Shown here one piece after another: positions 35,004 through 47,006 of a DNA stretch of 64,000 bases. The stretch's first letter is position 1. Every line of letters begins with the position of its first letter. The stretch is taken from assembly GCA_009667805.1 (NCBI GenBank), contig CM019063.1, forward strand, positions 88,625,877 through 88,689,876, in the 5' to 3' direction. The notes under the pieces were generated by a model. It did not search any database, was not told where the DNA came from, and was given only the letters and a program-made list of their open reading frames with translations. Both the position numbers and the translations under genes were made by a program. The stretch comes from Leptobrachium leishanense. Its lineage: Eukaryota > Chordata > Amphibia > Anura > Megophryidae.

Positions 35004-36015
35004 ATCTGGACTAGACAACTAGACATGTGTACGGTCGTTTTTTTCTCTATTTTGTTATGTTTCCCTTCGTTAAATGTTTATTTCGTTAGGTTGCGTTGGG
35101 TTTGCCTGAAGATTCGGGGATACAAATAAAATTCAGAAAATCTCTGAATGCTTTTGGGGAAACAAAGTATTTGGAATAGTTATTTTAGTTTCATTAGTTT
35201 ACAAAAAGATAACATAACCTATCTTTACGGAAGCCAGTAAAACATTCCGAAAAAAACCTGTTTCAGCATATTTATTTTCTGATTCATACAACAGTATTCG
35301 GACATTTCAGATTGGTCTGTACATTTTTGGATTGATTAGCTTGATTCTGATACGCTGGAATGGAGTTATTAGGCCACAGCCCACTACTGGCCTGCTTCTA
35401 CACAATTATTTTATACTACCAATCTGTGAATTGACAATTGTTTAGCAGAGTGTTTACATTTGACAGTGGAACTGACTATCAAAGGATCAAATATTAATTT
35501 TATTTACTTCTGCACAGTGCACACACACTGCACAGTAAATGCAGCCAATCAGGAAGCAGAACCACTAAGCATCCATTCTACACATAGAAGCCCATCCCTG
35601 CTTTTCCATTTTAAGAGAAGGTAGAGTGGTGGGTCTTGTGAATTAGAATGTTGGAGAGGGTGTTAGAATCTTGGTATAAGTCAGCTTGGGAGTAAGGTGT
35701 TGGTGAGATGAGCAGTGTAGGTAAGCAGAGTAGGGATGAGCTGTTCGGGTTCGGATGGTTCGGGGTTTGACCCGAACTTAGCCTGTTCGAGCAGATCGCG
35801 AACCCCGAACATTTCCGGGTGTTCGCCGCATGTTCGACCACAATGGACCACAATGCATTTTCCCACTGCCTGAAGCTCGTAATTGGCTACAGCCTTGCAC
35901 CTGACCACAGGTCTGGTGCAAGACTGGTTGAACACTATGCCAATCACCGCTCAGAGTCCTGATTGGGCAAATTTTGCCCAATCATGGGCTCACAGAGCTA
36001 AGTCCCGCAGCACAC

Positions 36016-36023
36016 TATATAAG
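36016..36023 (+). promoter_or_regulatory. TATA-like box of the hAT transposase gene
   Basis: TATATAAG lies about 285 bp inside the left end and 745 bp before the transposase ATG. An intron or long leader, which includes the 81-bp array, would lie between. Inferred from position and motif only. Confidence 0.35.
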
Positions 36024-36227
36024 GTTTCCATGCAGCGCTTCTGCACGCATTTCAGAGAAGATTTCAAAGGAGATAGTTGTGTGTGTTGTTACTGACGGTC
36101 TGCCACGCTACGGGGGGGGGTCTGGGGGGGTCTCATTTCAACCAAATATCAGGGAATTTAGGTGATGTGTGTCTTGTCACTGTGCCAGCAATTTTTTTTG
36201 GGGTTTACAACTTTATTTAAAACATTT

Positions 36228-36640
36228 GTGTATTGAGGTGATTTTCTGGGTCTTGTCACACTGTGCCAGCAAGTCTTTTTGGGGCTCACTAATTTCTTTA
36301 AAACACTTGGGAATTAAGGTGATCTGTGTCTCGTCATACAAAAAGTACCACGCTGTATTTTGGGGCTCACTAATTTCTTTAAAACACTTGGGAATTAAGG
36401 TGATCTGTGTCTCGTCATACAAAAAGTACCACGCTGTATTTTGGGGCTCACTAATTTCTTTAAAACACTTGGGAATTAAGGTGATCTGTGTCTCGTCATA
36501 CAAAAAGTACCACGCTGTATTTTGGGGCTCACTAATTTCTTTAAAACACTTGGGAATTAAGGTGATCTTCTGTGTCTCGTCACACAGCCAGCAATTTTTT
36601 TTGGGGCTCACTAATTTCTTTAAAACATTTGTGAATTAAG
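36228..36640 (+). repeat. 81-bp tandem array inside the hAT leader
   Basis: GGGAATTAAGG begins at 36309, 36390, 36471 and 36552, exactly 81 bp apart, with diverged units on both sides. Because 81 is divisible by three, the array is open on both strands. No start context or homology suggests that it is translated. Confidence 0.9.
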
Positions 36641-36767
36641 GTGATCTGTCTCTTGTCACTGGCTGCCAGCTATCAGTGTGTCTCACTGAGTTATACCAGA
36701 GTTATTTAAATCTTTATACCAGAGTTGAATCAGAGTTTTGTATATATTAATCTATATATCACTCACC

Positions 36768-39700
36768 ATGTCTGAAAGAACAAAAAGGACAGGCAGACAC
36801 TCCAAGCCACAGATAAGAGGGCAAGCAGCCCCTGTGTCGGGAGGCTGTGTCTCTGGTCGTGGTGGACGTGGTGCATCCTCTGCAGGGGCACGCTTGTCCT
36901 TTCTAACTGGTGCTGGCTGTCTTAAGCAGCAGCAGCAACATATCCTCCGAGTCCTCTGCCAGCCAGGCTTCTAGTGCTTTACAGTCCACCTCAGCTGCCA
37001 AAGCATCTAATGCAGCCTCCATATCCACAGCTACTCCTGCCGTAGCCTCGCTATCACACACGGAGGAGTCAGCTGAATTGTTTGACTACAATGAGAGTGA
37101 CATGCTGCTTGAGGATGTGCAGCAAGTACAGTGCTCTGATTCAATCTCTGAGGTTGAGGAAGGGAGTATAATCAACCTAGAGGAAGTGGGTGCCAGTGAT
37201 AACACACAAATAACTGGCACTCATGTTGCCCCAGCAGCTGCAGCATACTGCCAAGTTGGCTCCAGTGACGAGGAGATAGGGGGTGAAGATGACATTGATG
37301 ATGATGAGGTCACTGACTCCACCTGGGTGCCAGATCGAACTGAGGAATCAAGTGAGGAGGAGGGGGAGGAGGAGGAGGCACAGCAAACACGAGGCACAAC
37401 ATCCTCTGTGACCAACCGTAGCACTAGCCAGTCCAAGGCATCACATGTCAGAGCTGCTCCGGTGCAGAGCACTGTTGTCTCAAAGAACACATGCAGGAAC
37501 TCTGCTGTCTGAGAGTTCTTTAAGAAATGTGCAGCAGACCCCACCGTTGCTATTTGTAATCTATGTCAGAGGAGGCTGAAGCGTGGGATAAACACCGGAC
37601 ACTTGGGTACCACGTGCTTGAGGCGACATGAGGCGAACAAGTGCCACACCACGTGCTTGAGGCGAACAAGTGCCACACATCCCGTTGGGGCAAAACTTTG
37701 CGTAGGTCCTCCTCCTCCTCATCTGTCTCTACCCACACTGTATGTCCTGCCATGCAATTGCCTACAACCTCCACCGACAGGGATGATGCTACAGTAATGG
37801 ATGTACCAGCAGGTCCTTCCTCACAATGTGACATCATCCCAGTAGCTGAAGATTTACGCAGTCAGATTACGTTGCCGCAGCTGCTGCAGCGAAAGAAAAA
37901 ATATAGTCCCAACCATCCCCAAGCACAGCGTCTAAATGCCAACTTAGCAAAATTACTCGCATTGCAGCTGCTGCCTTTCCAGCTGGTGGACTCTGCTACC
38001 TTCCGTGAATTTGCTGAATGCGCTGTACCACAGTGGCAGGTTCCAAAACGCCATTACTTTTCACGCAAGGCCATTCCAGCACTATACCAGCACGTGGAAG
38101 ACAATGTTATCCAGTCATTGGGAAAGGCAGTCAGCAGCAAGGTGCATGTCACTTTAGACACGTGGTCCAGCAAGCATGGACAGGGTCGTTACATTTCCTT
38201 CACGGCACACTGGGTAACTCTGATTGCAGCTGGGAGGGATCGAAGACGGGGCTCTGTGCTGGAGCTTGTTCATCCACCATGCCTCCAGAAAGCTGCTTGT
38301 GTGAGGTCTGTCTGCTCCATCACCACCACCTCTTCCTCCTCCTCCTTCTCTGTCTCTGGCGAAGTGGCAGTTAAACCCACGCCTGACAGGGTCTACGCAA
38401 TGGCTCAAGCAAAAAGATGCCATACTGTGCTTGAGCTGGTTTGTTTAGGGGACAGGAGCCACACCGGGTCAGAAATTTTGTCAGCTCTGCAGGGGCAGGT
38501 GCAGAGATGGTTAACACCACGCCAGCTTGAGCTGGGAATGATCGTCTGCGATAATGGCAGCAACCTTCTCTCCGCCCTACGCAAGGGTAAATTGACGCAT
38601 GTACCATGCCTAGCACACGTCCTAAATCTGGTGGTACAGCATTTCCTAACCAAGTACCCAGGGCTGCCAGAGCTTCTCATCCAGGCCAGAAAAGTCTGCA
38701 GCCACTTCAGATGGTCATTCCCAGCAAGCGTGCGCCTGGCAGAAATTCAAAGAGAATTCCACCTTCCCACAAACCGTCTGATCTGTGACATGCCCACCAG
38801 GTGGAATTCGACATTAGCAATGCTGCAGCGTCTGCACAAGCAGCAGAGGGCCATCAACGAGTACCTGTGTGAGTATGGCACAAGGACAGGTTCAGGTCAA
38901 CTTGTTCCCCCCCCCGCAGTGGCTGATGATCAAGGATGCATGCACTGTACTGTCACCATTTGAGGAGGCAACGAGGATGGTGAGCAGGGACAGTGCATGC
39001 ATCAGTGACACAATTCCTTTAGTGTTCCTGCTGGAGCACACTCTGCAGGGAATTATAGATGTGGCTCTAGAGGCAGAGCAGCGGGAGGAAGAGGAGGCCT
39101 TCCCTATCTCTCAAGGCCCCAGTCTTTCCGCAGACAGCATTCCAGCGGGTCCTACTCAGATCAGACAGGAGAAGGATGAGGAGGAGGAGGACTATTTAAG
39201 TAGTGGGGGCATTGAAGGTGGGGATTCCACAAGGCAGGGTTTTGTGTGCCCAGAAACAGAAGGGCTTGTGCGTGGCTGGGAGGAGGAAGTGCATGATACG
39301 GTCATCCTCATTGACCAGGAAGACTCGGCAGCTAATGCCACCTCCAACCTACGCTGCATGGGCTCCCTAATGATGCAAAGCCTGCTAAAGGACCCCAGGA
39401 TTCGTGCTATCAAGGAGAGGGATCATTACTGGTTGGCAACCCTTCTTGATCCACGATACAAGGGGAAAGTTGCAGAGCTCATCCTGACCGCACAGAGGGA
39501 GCACAGGATGACAAAACTTGAGGACGCTCTAAAGCGAAACTTGTGTAACACCTTTCCAGGCACTGTTAGATTACCAAGTGCTGACACACGTGCTTCTGAG
39601 GCTGCAGGTGATCAGAGGAATAGCGGTGAAGGCCAGGGCTGCTTGACTGATGCATTTTTAATTTTTTTTAGTCCGACGCCCAGGGACGTCAAATGTAGGC

Positions 39701-40024
39701 ACCCATTGCCAGCGTCTTCACCATATGGTGCAGGACTACCTAGGGGCAAGGGCAGACCTGGATACCTTTCCAGCAGATGATCCACTGGCTTACTGGGTGT
39801 TGAGATTGGATCACTGGCCAGAACTTAGCCAATATGCTATGCAGCTACTAGGTTGCCCTTCATCTAGCGTGCTTTCCGAAAGGACGTTCAGTGTTGCTGG
39901 AGGTTTTGTCACAGACAAAAGAGTGCGTCTGTCCACCGACTCTGTAGACCGGCTGACATTTATAAAAATGAATCAGTCCTGGATCAGCAGCTATCAATCC
40001 CCTGATGCTGAAGTAATGGAATAG
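36768..40024 (+). pseudogene. hAT transposase with BED zinc finger, disrupted
   Basis: The start at 36768 (ACC-ATG) gives MSERTKRTGRHSKPQ. An N-terminal low-complexity, acidic Ser/Glu region runs to 37509 after one frameshift near 36930. A TGA at 37510-37512 replaces what is probably Trp just before the BED finger (EFFKKCAADP, CNLCQRRLKRG, LRRHEANKCH). A 29-bp local duplication at about 37620-37680 shifts the frame. The catalytic core runs 37641-38930, with LDTWSSKHGQGRYISFTAHW, IVCDNGSN, CLAHVLNLVV and DMPTRWNST. A C-run at about 38909 shifts it again, and a T-run near 39660 marks a third shift or an old intron. The C-terminal dimerisation block (LLGCPSSSVLSERTFSVAGG) ends at 40024. All hallmark domains are present in order, but several breaks exclude a functional protein. 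Confidence 0.92.
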
Positions 40025-40570
40025 ATAGGGGATGTCCTCTTCTGCATTCACAAAACCTCCAGCACTGAACTCTTCCACAATACCACAAAAGGGTTACGGT
40101 GTGAAGGAACTTGCTGCCATGAAAGGCACAATATCTGGCTGCACTGACGCCCATTAAAAAAAAAAAAAAAAAGTTTCAATCTAGGACCACATGGTCCACC
40201 CCTGCACTCTTCCACAATACCACAGAGGGGTTACTGTATGATGGTACTTGATGGCCTGGCACTACAGGCACAATATCTGGGTGCACTGATGCCCATTACC
40301 ACCAGATCAAAAACTTTTCAATATAGGACCACATGGTCCACCCCTGCACTCTTCCACAATACCACAGAGGGGTTACTGTATGATAGTACTTGCATGCCTG
40401 GCACTAAAGGCACAATATCTGGGTGCACTGCCATTGACGCCTGTATCAGACTCATATCCTCAGAGGGGTTACGGTGTGACGGCACTGTTGCTGACGCTAA
40501 AAGCCCAATTTTAAAGCACCTATTGTTACTTTCATCCAAAGCCTGCATAAGTTTCCCAATAATTTAGCCA
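40025..40570 (+). repeat. Direct repeats in the hAT 3' region
   Basis: The phrase CTCTTCCACAATACCACA recurs at about 40070, 40208 and 40348. Each is followed by GGGTTAC(G/T)GT and CACAATATCTGG, giving units of about 140 bp. The function is unknown; similar subterminal repeats are common in hAT elements. Confidence 0.75.
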
Positions 40571-41246
40571 AAAAAAACACTAAACTTTTTCTGCGCGTCC
40601 TAAAATGTCTTTTCATAGAGGCTGCCGCCCCAAGCAGTTGTTTATGGATAGATTAAAGGAAAAGAATTTACCGCCATATGAAACGTCATTTTTTTGTTTT
40701 TAAGTGTTTCTATACATCCTAGAAATCCGCCACTTCAGGGGCAGGTTATGGGGACCTCCTAGGCACGATATTTGAAGGAATTTTTCGTTTTTATTTTTAA
40801 CCCTTATTTCATGGAAAACTTACTGTCCCTTTAAAAACATTTTTTTAAAAACTTTTTGTCCTTGTTTCCTGTCCCCCAGGGCACTACCTGGACCCCCATA
40901 CACCTTTTATGGCAAATATGTAGCATATATGCCCTCTTGGAGGGCACTCTAAAAAACCAAATTTTCAGCCCCATTGACTTGCATGGGGGTTCGGGTTCGG
41001 TCCCGAACAAATGGGAAGTTCGGGCTCGAACCGAACTCGGGGAGTGTTCGGCTCATCCCTAAAGCAGAGGAGTGGAGAGGTGGAGAAAGATTGGAGGAGT
41101 GGAGGGGATTTAACTAATGGATCCAAATTGATCTGGATTCCTTCATTTTGTTACCATGTTATTTGGAGATTGTGATATTCCTTCAGTCTCAAACCCAACA
41201 CAAAAGAATCGTATTATATTTAATGTGAGATGCCTCCGTTTGTTAT

Positions 41247-41923
41247 TGTAATGCTCAGTGCATGAGGAGGCGAGAGTCCAAAGGATGCAGTGACAGTTAA
41301 GAGAGACACAGAGAGAGGTATGAAACAAGGGTTTATTATCAAAACACACACAGATAAACACAGCAATAAACTAGTGGAGGGGCGCGAGCCAGGAATGGGG
41401 CTGACTAGGAAGAGGCAGTGTTTAGAAACAAAGGCTAGGGCAAACTAAAGCAAGGAGCATAAACACAGAGGGAAACACTAGGAGACTTATCAGGAGACAC
41501 AAGACAATAGACACAGTTTTGACAGGAAAAGGGCTGACTTCAAGAGATTCAGGGCAATGGAGACAGAAATGGTAGGAAGGTTTCGAGGAGCAGGATACGA
41601 TACATATAACTAGGAGCTGTAACAGCGAGGGGTCTTCTGTGGTGACAGCTAAGCTGGGCAGGTCAGGTCAGGTCAGATAGATCAGGTAGATCTCAGTTTA
41701 TGACTTCCTTCCAGGAGTGCTGAGCACTGAATGATGGAGAAGCATCCAAGGTAGGGTGCGGCTTCATTAAGTAAGTAAGTCCATACTTTAGGAGAAGCAC
41801 CTGTGGTGCCTCCAAGGATGTTAGATGGTGCAGAGCCATTGATGAAAGGTGCTGCCCTGGAGTTCACAATGGGGCAGCACCAGTATGTGTTTCTTAACGC
41901 CACCAGCAGCGTGGGCCATGACA
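41247..41923 (-). mobile_element. Solo LTR, 677 bp, Gypsy-type
   Basis: On the minus strand it begins TGTCATGGCCCACGC and ends GAGCATTACA, so it has TG...CA ends. A 5-bp duplication GTTAT flanks it at 41242-41246 and 41924-41928. A polyadenylation signal (AATAAA) occurs near 41330 in element orientation. A single LTR with an exact duplication means the internal region was lost by LTR-LTR recombination. Gypsy is favoured by length and C/T-rich text; ERV is possible. Confidence 0.85.
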
Positions 41924-42199
41924 GTTATGTAGTCCTTTTTATAATGTAATGAAAATATACTAATGCTAAAGGAATCTACTGATTGTCAAAACGCGACAGA
42001 GACTATCTCGCCACTCCCTTCTGAATAAAACGAATAATTCTAAATAATTTCGTATTCTCATATCAAATCCATTCGTAGTCATTACTTTATTGTGTTTTAT
42101 TGATTCAGAGATTTGGAACACTCCAAATCTCCGAATGAAAGGAATTACGGCCGAAAATCGATTAGTTAACTAATCTAATTGCATATGTCTAATCTGGAT

Positions 42200-42489
42200 C
42201 AACTTGGTGTTTTTTTTAGATAAACTTGACTAATAGCAAATAGAAGTCAAACAGAAACATAGCAAACAGAAATACTGTAGCATAACGCTGTATAATGTGA
42301 CTGTCATTAGCAAGAACAAGGGCATTGCTCGCCTTATATAAATCAACTTTTTTTCGTTGACCTGTGTATTTGAGATGTCGGAAGTGAGAGGGACCACTGT
42401 CATCAGGAAGCTGTCCAACAAGACAGCCCCTGCTCAGTCAGTGTGCTGACAAGCAGTACAATACACTGACCAGGGGCCATCCTGTATGG
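42200..42489. other. Unassigned DNA
   Basis: No feature recognised. Confidence 0.4.
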
Positions 42490-42671
42490 CAGTGTTTCCC
42501 AAACCTGTCCTCGGGACCCTCAACCAGGCCAAATTTTGCAGATCACCTTGGGGAAAAGCAGACAGAATCCTGCAATCACTGAGCAGCAAATCATATCACC
42601 TGTGCTGTGCTTCAGATACCTGGGAAACTTGGCTTATCAGTGGGTCCTGAGGACAGTTATGGGAAACACTG
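42490..42671. mobile_element. hAT-type MITE, CAGTGTTTCCCA ends
   Basis: The inverted termini CAGTGTTTCCCAAAC and ATGGGAAACACTG, followed by GTCCTC/GAGGAC, match the common vertebrate hAT MITE pattern. The 8-bp flanks do not match, so the copy is old or recombined. Confidence 0.65.
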
Positions 42672-42800
42672 TAGGTTAACTCTCTGTATCAACCCCTCCA
42701 CCGTACAGCAAGGCCTGGCACCGGCCTGTGAGTTACAGTTACAGTTCCAAGTGGAATTTAAAAACTTAAAAATAAATATCTCAGGTTTTTTCGTCTTCAA

Positions 42801-42836
42801 TTATATAGGTCAGTGAAAAACCACTGACCTATATAA
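42801..42836. other. Perfect 15-bp stem-loop
   Basis: TTATATAGGTCAGTG pairs exactly with CACTGACCTATATAA across a 6-nt loop. No TA-type element boundary or terminator context explains it. Confidence 0.8.
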
Positions 42837-43639
42837 ATGGGGACATGCCCTATCAAATGAACGAAACTATTAAAATATATATATATCTCTACTGAAATGA
42901 TTTCTAAACAAAAAGAAATCCTTAGATTTTTTTTTTAAATAATCCAACATTAAACATTATCATATCGATAAGGAAAAATAGTACATCTCGCCATAGTTTT
43001 TGTTATCAAAAGAATCCGTTCAGGTGAAATTATAGTAGAGGGGGGAAAAGAAGGAAAGTAGTAACACAGGGTTTGCCAATAGGTAGCTGTAGATTATATA
43101 GCAACCCAGAGATCCCACAGTTTATGAATTGTTTGAACATTCCATAAAATGCTAATCCAGAATTCACAGAATTTTTTGATATCTCCACCATGTACAATAA
43201 AAGTACCTGCAGTAACCAGAGTTTCTAGTACAGTTTATTGTTTTGCCCATGTGATAGAAGGAGGGTGAAGAAGATCACTGAATAACTAATTAAGTAAGAT
43301 GTTACTAATTGTGTCAGACTGCCCCCCAGACAAATCCATTTACCAGACCTCATATGAGGAAATCCAGGCACACTCTACACTGTCCAATTGCCCCTTCAGC
43401 CAAGAGGACAACTGAACTACTGGTCCCAGGGCATCCTCCACTACATCGCTCTCTGTGGGCCCCGCACATCCATGGGTCTGAGGGCTGGCATCCCACATCC
43501 AAGACTGCGGCTCCTAGGAAGACGCTGGCAAGACCAGGCCAACCTTAATAGGCATGGTCTTGCAGGAACCAGCTGCAATGACATCTGGCCTGCTACCCTA
43601 TAAGTGACAAACAAAGGGGGGGTGCACTGTTCACCACGA
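42837..43639. other. Unassigned DNA
   Basis: No gene or repeat end recognised. Short C-rich open frames near 43309-43603 lack conserved motifs. Confidence 0.4.
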
Positions 43640-44082
43640 AGTGTTGGGTAGATTATCTCTTGGGATGCAACTCTCTAGCATTTACTATACCACCTGTGGA
43701 ATGACTTGCCTCGCCCTATCAAACTCTCCCCTAATCTTCAAGCCTTCAAGAAATCCCTCAAAACCCATCTCTTCAGATTAGCATACCTCATCACGGACAC
43801 AACTCATCCCCCTGCATAAGATCGACTCACACAAGATTGAAGCTGCTTCTATGGCCCCACCGTTCCCAAACTACTGGCAATCATGATCCTGCTATCTAGT
43901 AAAATTCCTCTTGTCTTTCTCAACCCCAATCCCTCTAGATTGTAAACTCCTATGAGCAGGGCCCTCTACACCTCTTGTTTCCATCATAAATCTGCTTATC
44001 TCGTTCCCTTGGTTATTGTAAAGCGCTGTGGAAACTGTTGGCGCTATACTGTATAAATGATGACAATAATAATAATAACTTG
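43640..44082 (+). pseudogene. L2 LINE 3' end with ORF2 C-terminus
   Basis: 43694-43789 encodes LWNDLPRPIKLSPNLQAF and KKSLKTHLFRLAYL, the C-terminal signature of L2/CR1-clade reverse transcriptase proteins. A 3' UTR follows with TAGATTGTAAACTCC, GGGCCCTC and GGCGCTATACTG, ending in (AAT)n. The copy is strongly 5'-truncated, the usual outcome of target-primed reverse transcription. This block identifies the tails at 13717, 21060/23077 and 53095. Confidence 0.8.
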
Positions 44083-44942
44083 CATTTTGCACACTATTTG
44101 CACCTTACTTTCTTGCTGATCAGTGTATGAATATTATTAAACATCATATAATAAAGCTGCTTTACTAGTAAAGTTTATATTGTGTCTTGTAATTGTGTAA
44201 AGAAAAATAAACCTTTAATTTACAAGATCCATAAGACTAACCTACAAAACAAGGTCACAAAGAGTACAAGAGTTATAGTACATTAAGTAAATCAACAGTT
44301 AATCAGCTGTAAAGGTGGTTTCCATGGATTTTCCCTTTCATTAACTAAAATAGTCCTCACAGTGTGCCTTATTTAGGGAATAACACATTTTGTTAAAATC
44401 AAACAACCTGCTCATGCTGTTAAGAAACGTTGGACAAATACATGTGAGCCTTAAGTAATAAAATATTGGTTATTGCTTAGCCTACATTTAGGTTTAATTG
44501 ACTAGCACTGATCCCTCTGAATTTTGTTAAAAGAGCCCTGATGCCTGTAATTTAAAAAGAACAGGCTCCAAATTAGACTAAATTGAGCTAATTGCATTAA
44601 GCAATGTAAGGACATAAAATTATAATGCTTTTTAAACAGTGATTTTTAAAGAGGAAGTGATCAACAGAAAACTAATGGGTTTTATTAGGAAAATAAAAAA
44701 TTTCACCAAAATGTATTTCCTAATGTTTACTTCTAAATTTAAAAGTAATATTTGGTACGGGTGGTCTGGTTTTTTTATTTCATTTTAATTCCTTCTTGAC
44801 GTTCAGCTCAGCTATAGAATTTGGATGCAGTTTCTTGTTGAAGACCATTTAAGCCCAAGTTACTGTTGGAAATCTTTATTATCTGAATGTTTTCTTTCTC
44901 CATAAAGTGACAGAAGGAGTGTTCTATAAAATAATTTAAATG
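44083..44942. other. Unassigned AT-rich DNA
   Basis: No feature recognised. Confidence 0.45.
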
Positions 44943-45148
44943 TACTGGCTGGATGGAGTAGAGGTAACATCACTGGTCTATGAACGTGGAGACCATGGAG
45001 ACACAGGCTCAAATCCCAGTCAGAGCACCTCTCCGGGAAGTGTCCTTGGGCAAGACACCTAACAGTACATACTTGGCACCCAGGACATACTTGAAAATGA
45101 GAGAAATCTCCATGTATCTTTACTGGTAAAATACTCTCTCAAAAAAAT
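44943..45148 (+). repeat. tRNA-derived SINE
   Basis: Complete copy. The B-box region has decayed to GGCTCAAATCC; the body CCTTGGGCAAGACACCTAAC and the A-run tail are intact. Confidence 0.8.
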
Positions 45149-46808
45149 GTAAAGGGACACTCTAGGGTTATAATGGGGAAGGGGACAAAGGCATTAAAAA
45201 TTGACCCCCCCTGATCCTCCATCCTTTTTTTCAACCTTTAAGTGTTGTTTACTCACCCTTTAATGCAATAACAGCTCTCTGGAGCTGACAGGATACTGGA
45301 ACTGACAGTGGATGGGGCAATCTACGAGTCCCATAATATATATCTCGTCATATATTTTTGACCTAAACCCCCAGAAGGCTGATCAGCAAAAGTTGGCTGG
45401 AAACTTTTCAGGTAGATGGAATACAACAATGAATCAGCCTTCTGGGATGCTCAACAAAGGAAAGGGGAACACTCTGCCATTCATGACATTTGAAAAATTC
45501 ATTAATCCCCTTCACTATCAAGATCAATTTAACTCAATGTTTAGAAGCTCATGCAGAGCCCTGACATTTTCAACACCTTGGACATTTCACCTGAGGTGTT
45601 GAAGCTCTTTGAACAGCTGGAACTGGAATCTCAGGGTCTCTAAGTGTGTTCAAGGTCTCTGGAAGAATGTTCAGAGTCTCAGTGTCTCTTGATATATAAT
45701 CAGAGTCTCAGGATCTCTGGGCGAAGGTTCAGAGACTCTGTGTAAAAAACGGAATCCTTACAGAACAAATAATTTCAGATCAGTTTGCTCTATAAAGAAT
45801 TGGCCTTGTCCCTAAAGCCTGTAATCAACCCAGTATAAAACACTTGACAGTGCAGTTTGGCGTGCTTTGGCTGCACCAAAATTGTGCCATAGAGAACTAT
45901 TGAATGATTTTTCTATATACAGATCGCCAAAGTGCGGCAAAATGTACCTTTACTCTGTGTCCATTGTCGGTGCTGCTTATTCATTCCAAATCAATCCAAA
46001 GTGATTCGTTATATATCAATTTGGTTAGTTTCGGATGATAACTAAATGCGATCCATATTCCAGAAATACTTCCAAAATGCAAATTGCTGAAATATTGGTC
46101 GAAAGGCCATTCATTTCAAAACGCACACCTCTATGGGAAATTAGGACAGTGACAACAAACACATGTGGCTCGAAAGTAAGATATGACATACACGTTTTTG
46201 GTTTCCCATTTGTAACCAAATACATATTTTTTTTATTTACATATGTCTATGTACAGTATATATTGTCAGTAGTATAAGGGAGTGGTATATAGATATGTGC
46301 ATTTTGTTCCGAATCGCAATCCCGACAAAATTATACTGATACGTATTTCAGAAGCCCTTCCGAAATAATGGATCGGTTCGGTCCGAAACGGAATGAAAAC
46401 GAAATGGAACGTAACAAATTGATATCGTTTTCACTAATCAATTCGTTATACCGTTTCACTGGTTTCAAGGTTCAGCGCGGCGTGCCTGTCCATTGGGCGT
46501 GGTGCTGAAACTGTTGTATTCAACGTCACAGGCCATGGACAATTACATACAGTGCCATTCGGAGGCAATGAAATTCCCCTTAGAGAAGTAATGGATAATC
46601 TATACAGAAACGTTGAACAGCACCTTAATGTCAGTGAAATGTCCTGTTTTGGTGGTTTAGTTCGACATGTTTAAACAGGCGAATACCATAGGTTTCAATG
46701 ATCCCTGTATTTAGTAAATATTCATTCAACCGTTTACCCTTTTCATTTGCAGCAAAATCTGTCAACAATGTGTTTGGGATTTTGTCTTTAACATAGAACT
46801 AGTCAATT
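45149..46808. other. Diverged repeats, no gene
   Basis: A degenerate tandem repeat of TCAGAGTCTC words lies at about 45628-45742. TTCGG/CCGAA-rich text at 45960-46450 resembles the family at 35012 and 59250. Nothing protein-coding was recognised. Confidence 0.4.
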
Positions 46809-47006
46809 GTACCGGCTGGCTGGAGTAGAGGTAACATCACTGCTCTATAACCGTGGAGACACAGGTTTGAATCCTGGCAAGAGCACCTCTCCAGTAAGTG
46901 TCCCTGGGCAAGACACCCAATGGTACATATTCACCACCCAGGACGTACTTGAAAACGAGAGAAATCTCAATATATCCTTCCTGGTAAAATACTCTCTCAA
47001 AAAAAT
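46809..47006 (+). repeat. tRNA-derived SINE
   Basis: Complete copy with GTTTGAATCC as decayed B box and an A-run tail. It lacks the short GAGACTGTG duplication seen in copy 1. Confidence 0.8.

Larger units (their letters stand above)
35731..41061 (+). mobile_element. hAT DNA transposon, 5331 bp, formerly autonomous
   Basis: The ends TAGGGATGAGC and GCTCATCCCTA are perfect 11-bp inverted repeats. An exact 8-bp duplication AAGCAGAG flanks them (35723-35730 and 41062-41069). Subterminal DNA is rich in TTCGG/CCGAA words at both ends (TTCGGGTTCGG, CCCGAAC), likely transposase contact sites. The order inside is a TATA-like box, an 81-bp tandem array, a broken transposase gene and 3' repeats near 40040-40500. 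Confidence 0.92.
35012..42191. mobile_element. Old hAT-type MITE carrying nested insertions
   Basis: The left end TAGACAACTAGACATGTG and the right end CATATGTCTA are inverted repeats once an 8-bp duplication of TAGACAAC is allowed for at the left. The flanks ATCTGGAC (35004-35011) and ATCTGGAT (42192-42199) match at 7 of 8 bases. Two younger elements sit inside (35731-41061 and 41247-41923). Its own DNA is the TTCG-rich text at 35012-35722, the short piece at 41070-41241 and 41929-42191, with no coding capacity. Confidence 0.55.

Noticed and set aside
36309..36632. CRISPR-like regular repeats
   Set aside because: The whole 81-bp period is repeated with no unique spacers, in a eukaryotic transposon.
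36169..36639. 156-codon repetitive frame that could look like a repeat protein
   Set aside because: The 81-bp tandem array keeps frames open on both strands; there is no known repeat-protein motif and it lies in the hAT leader.
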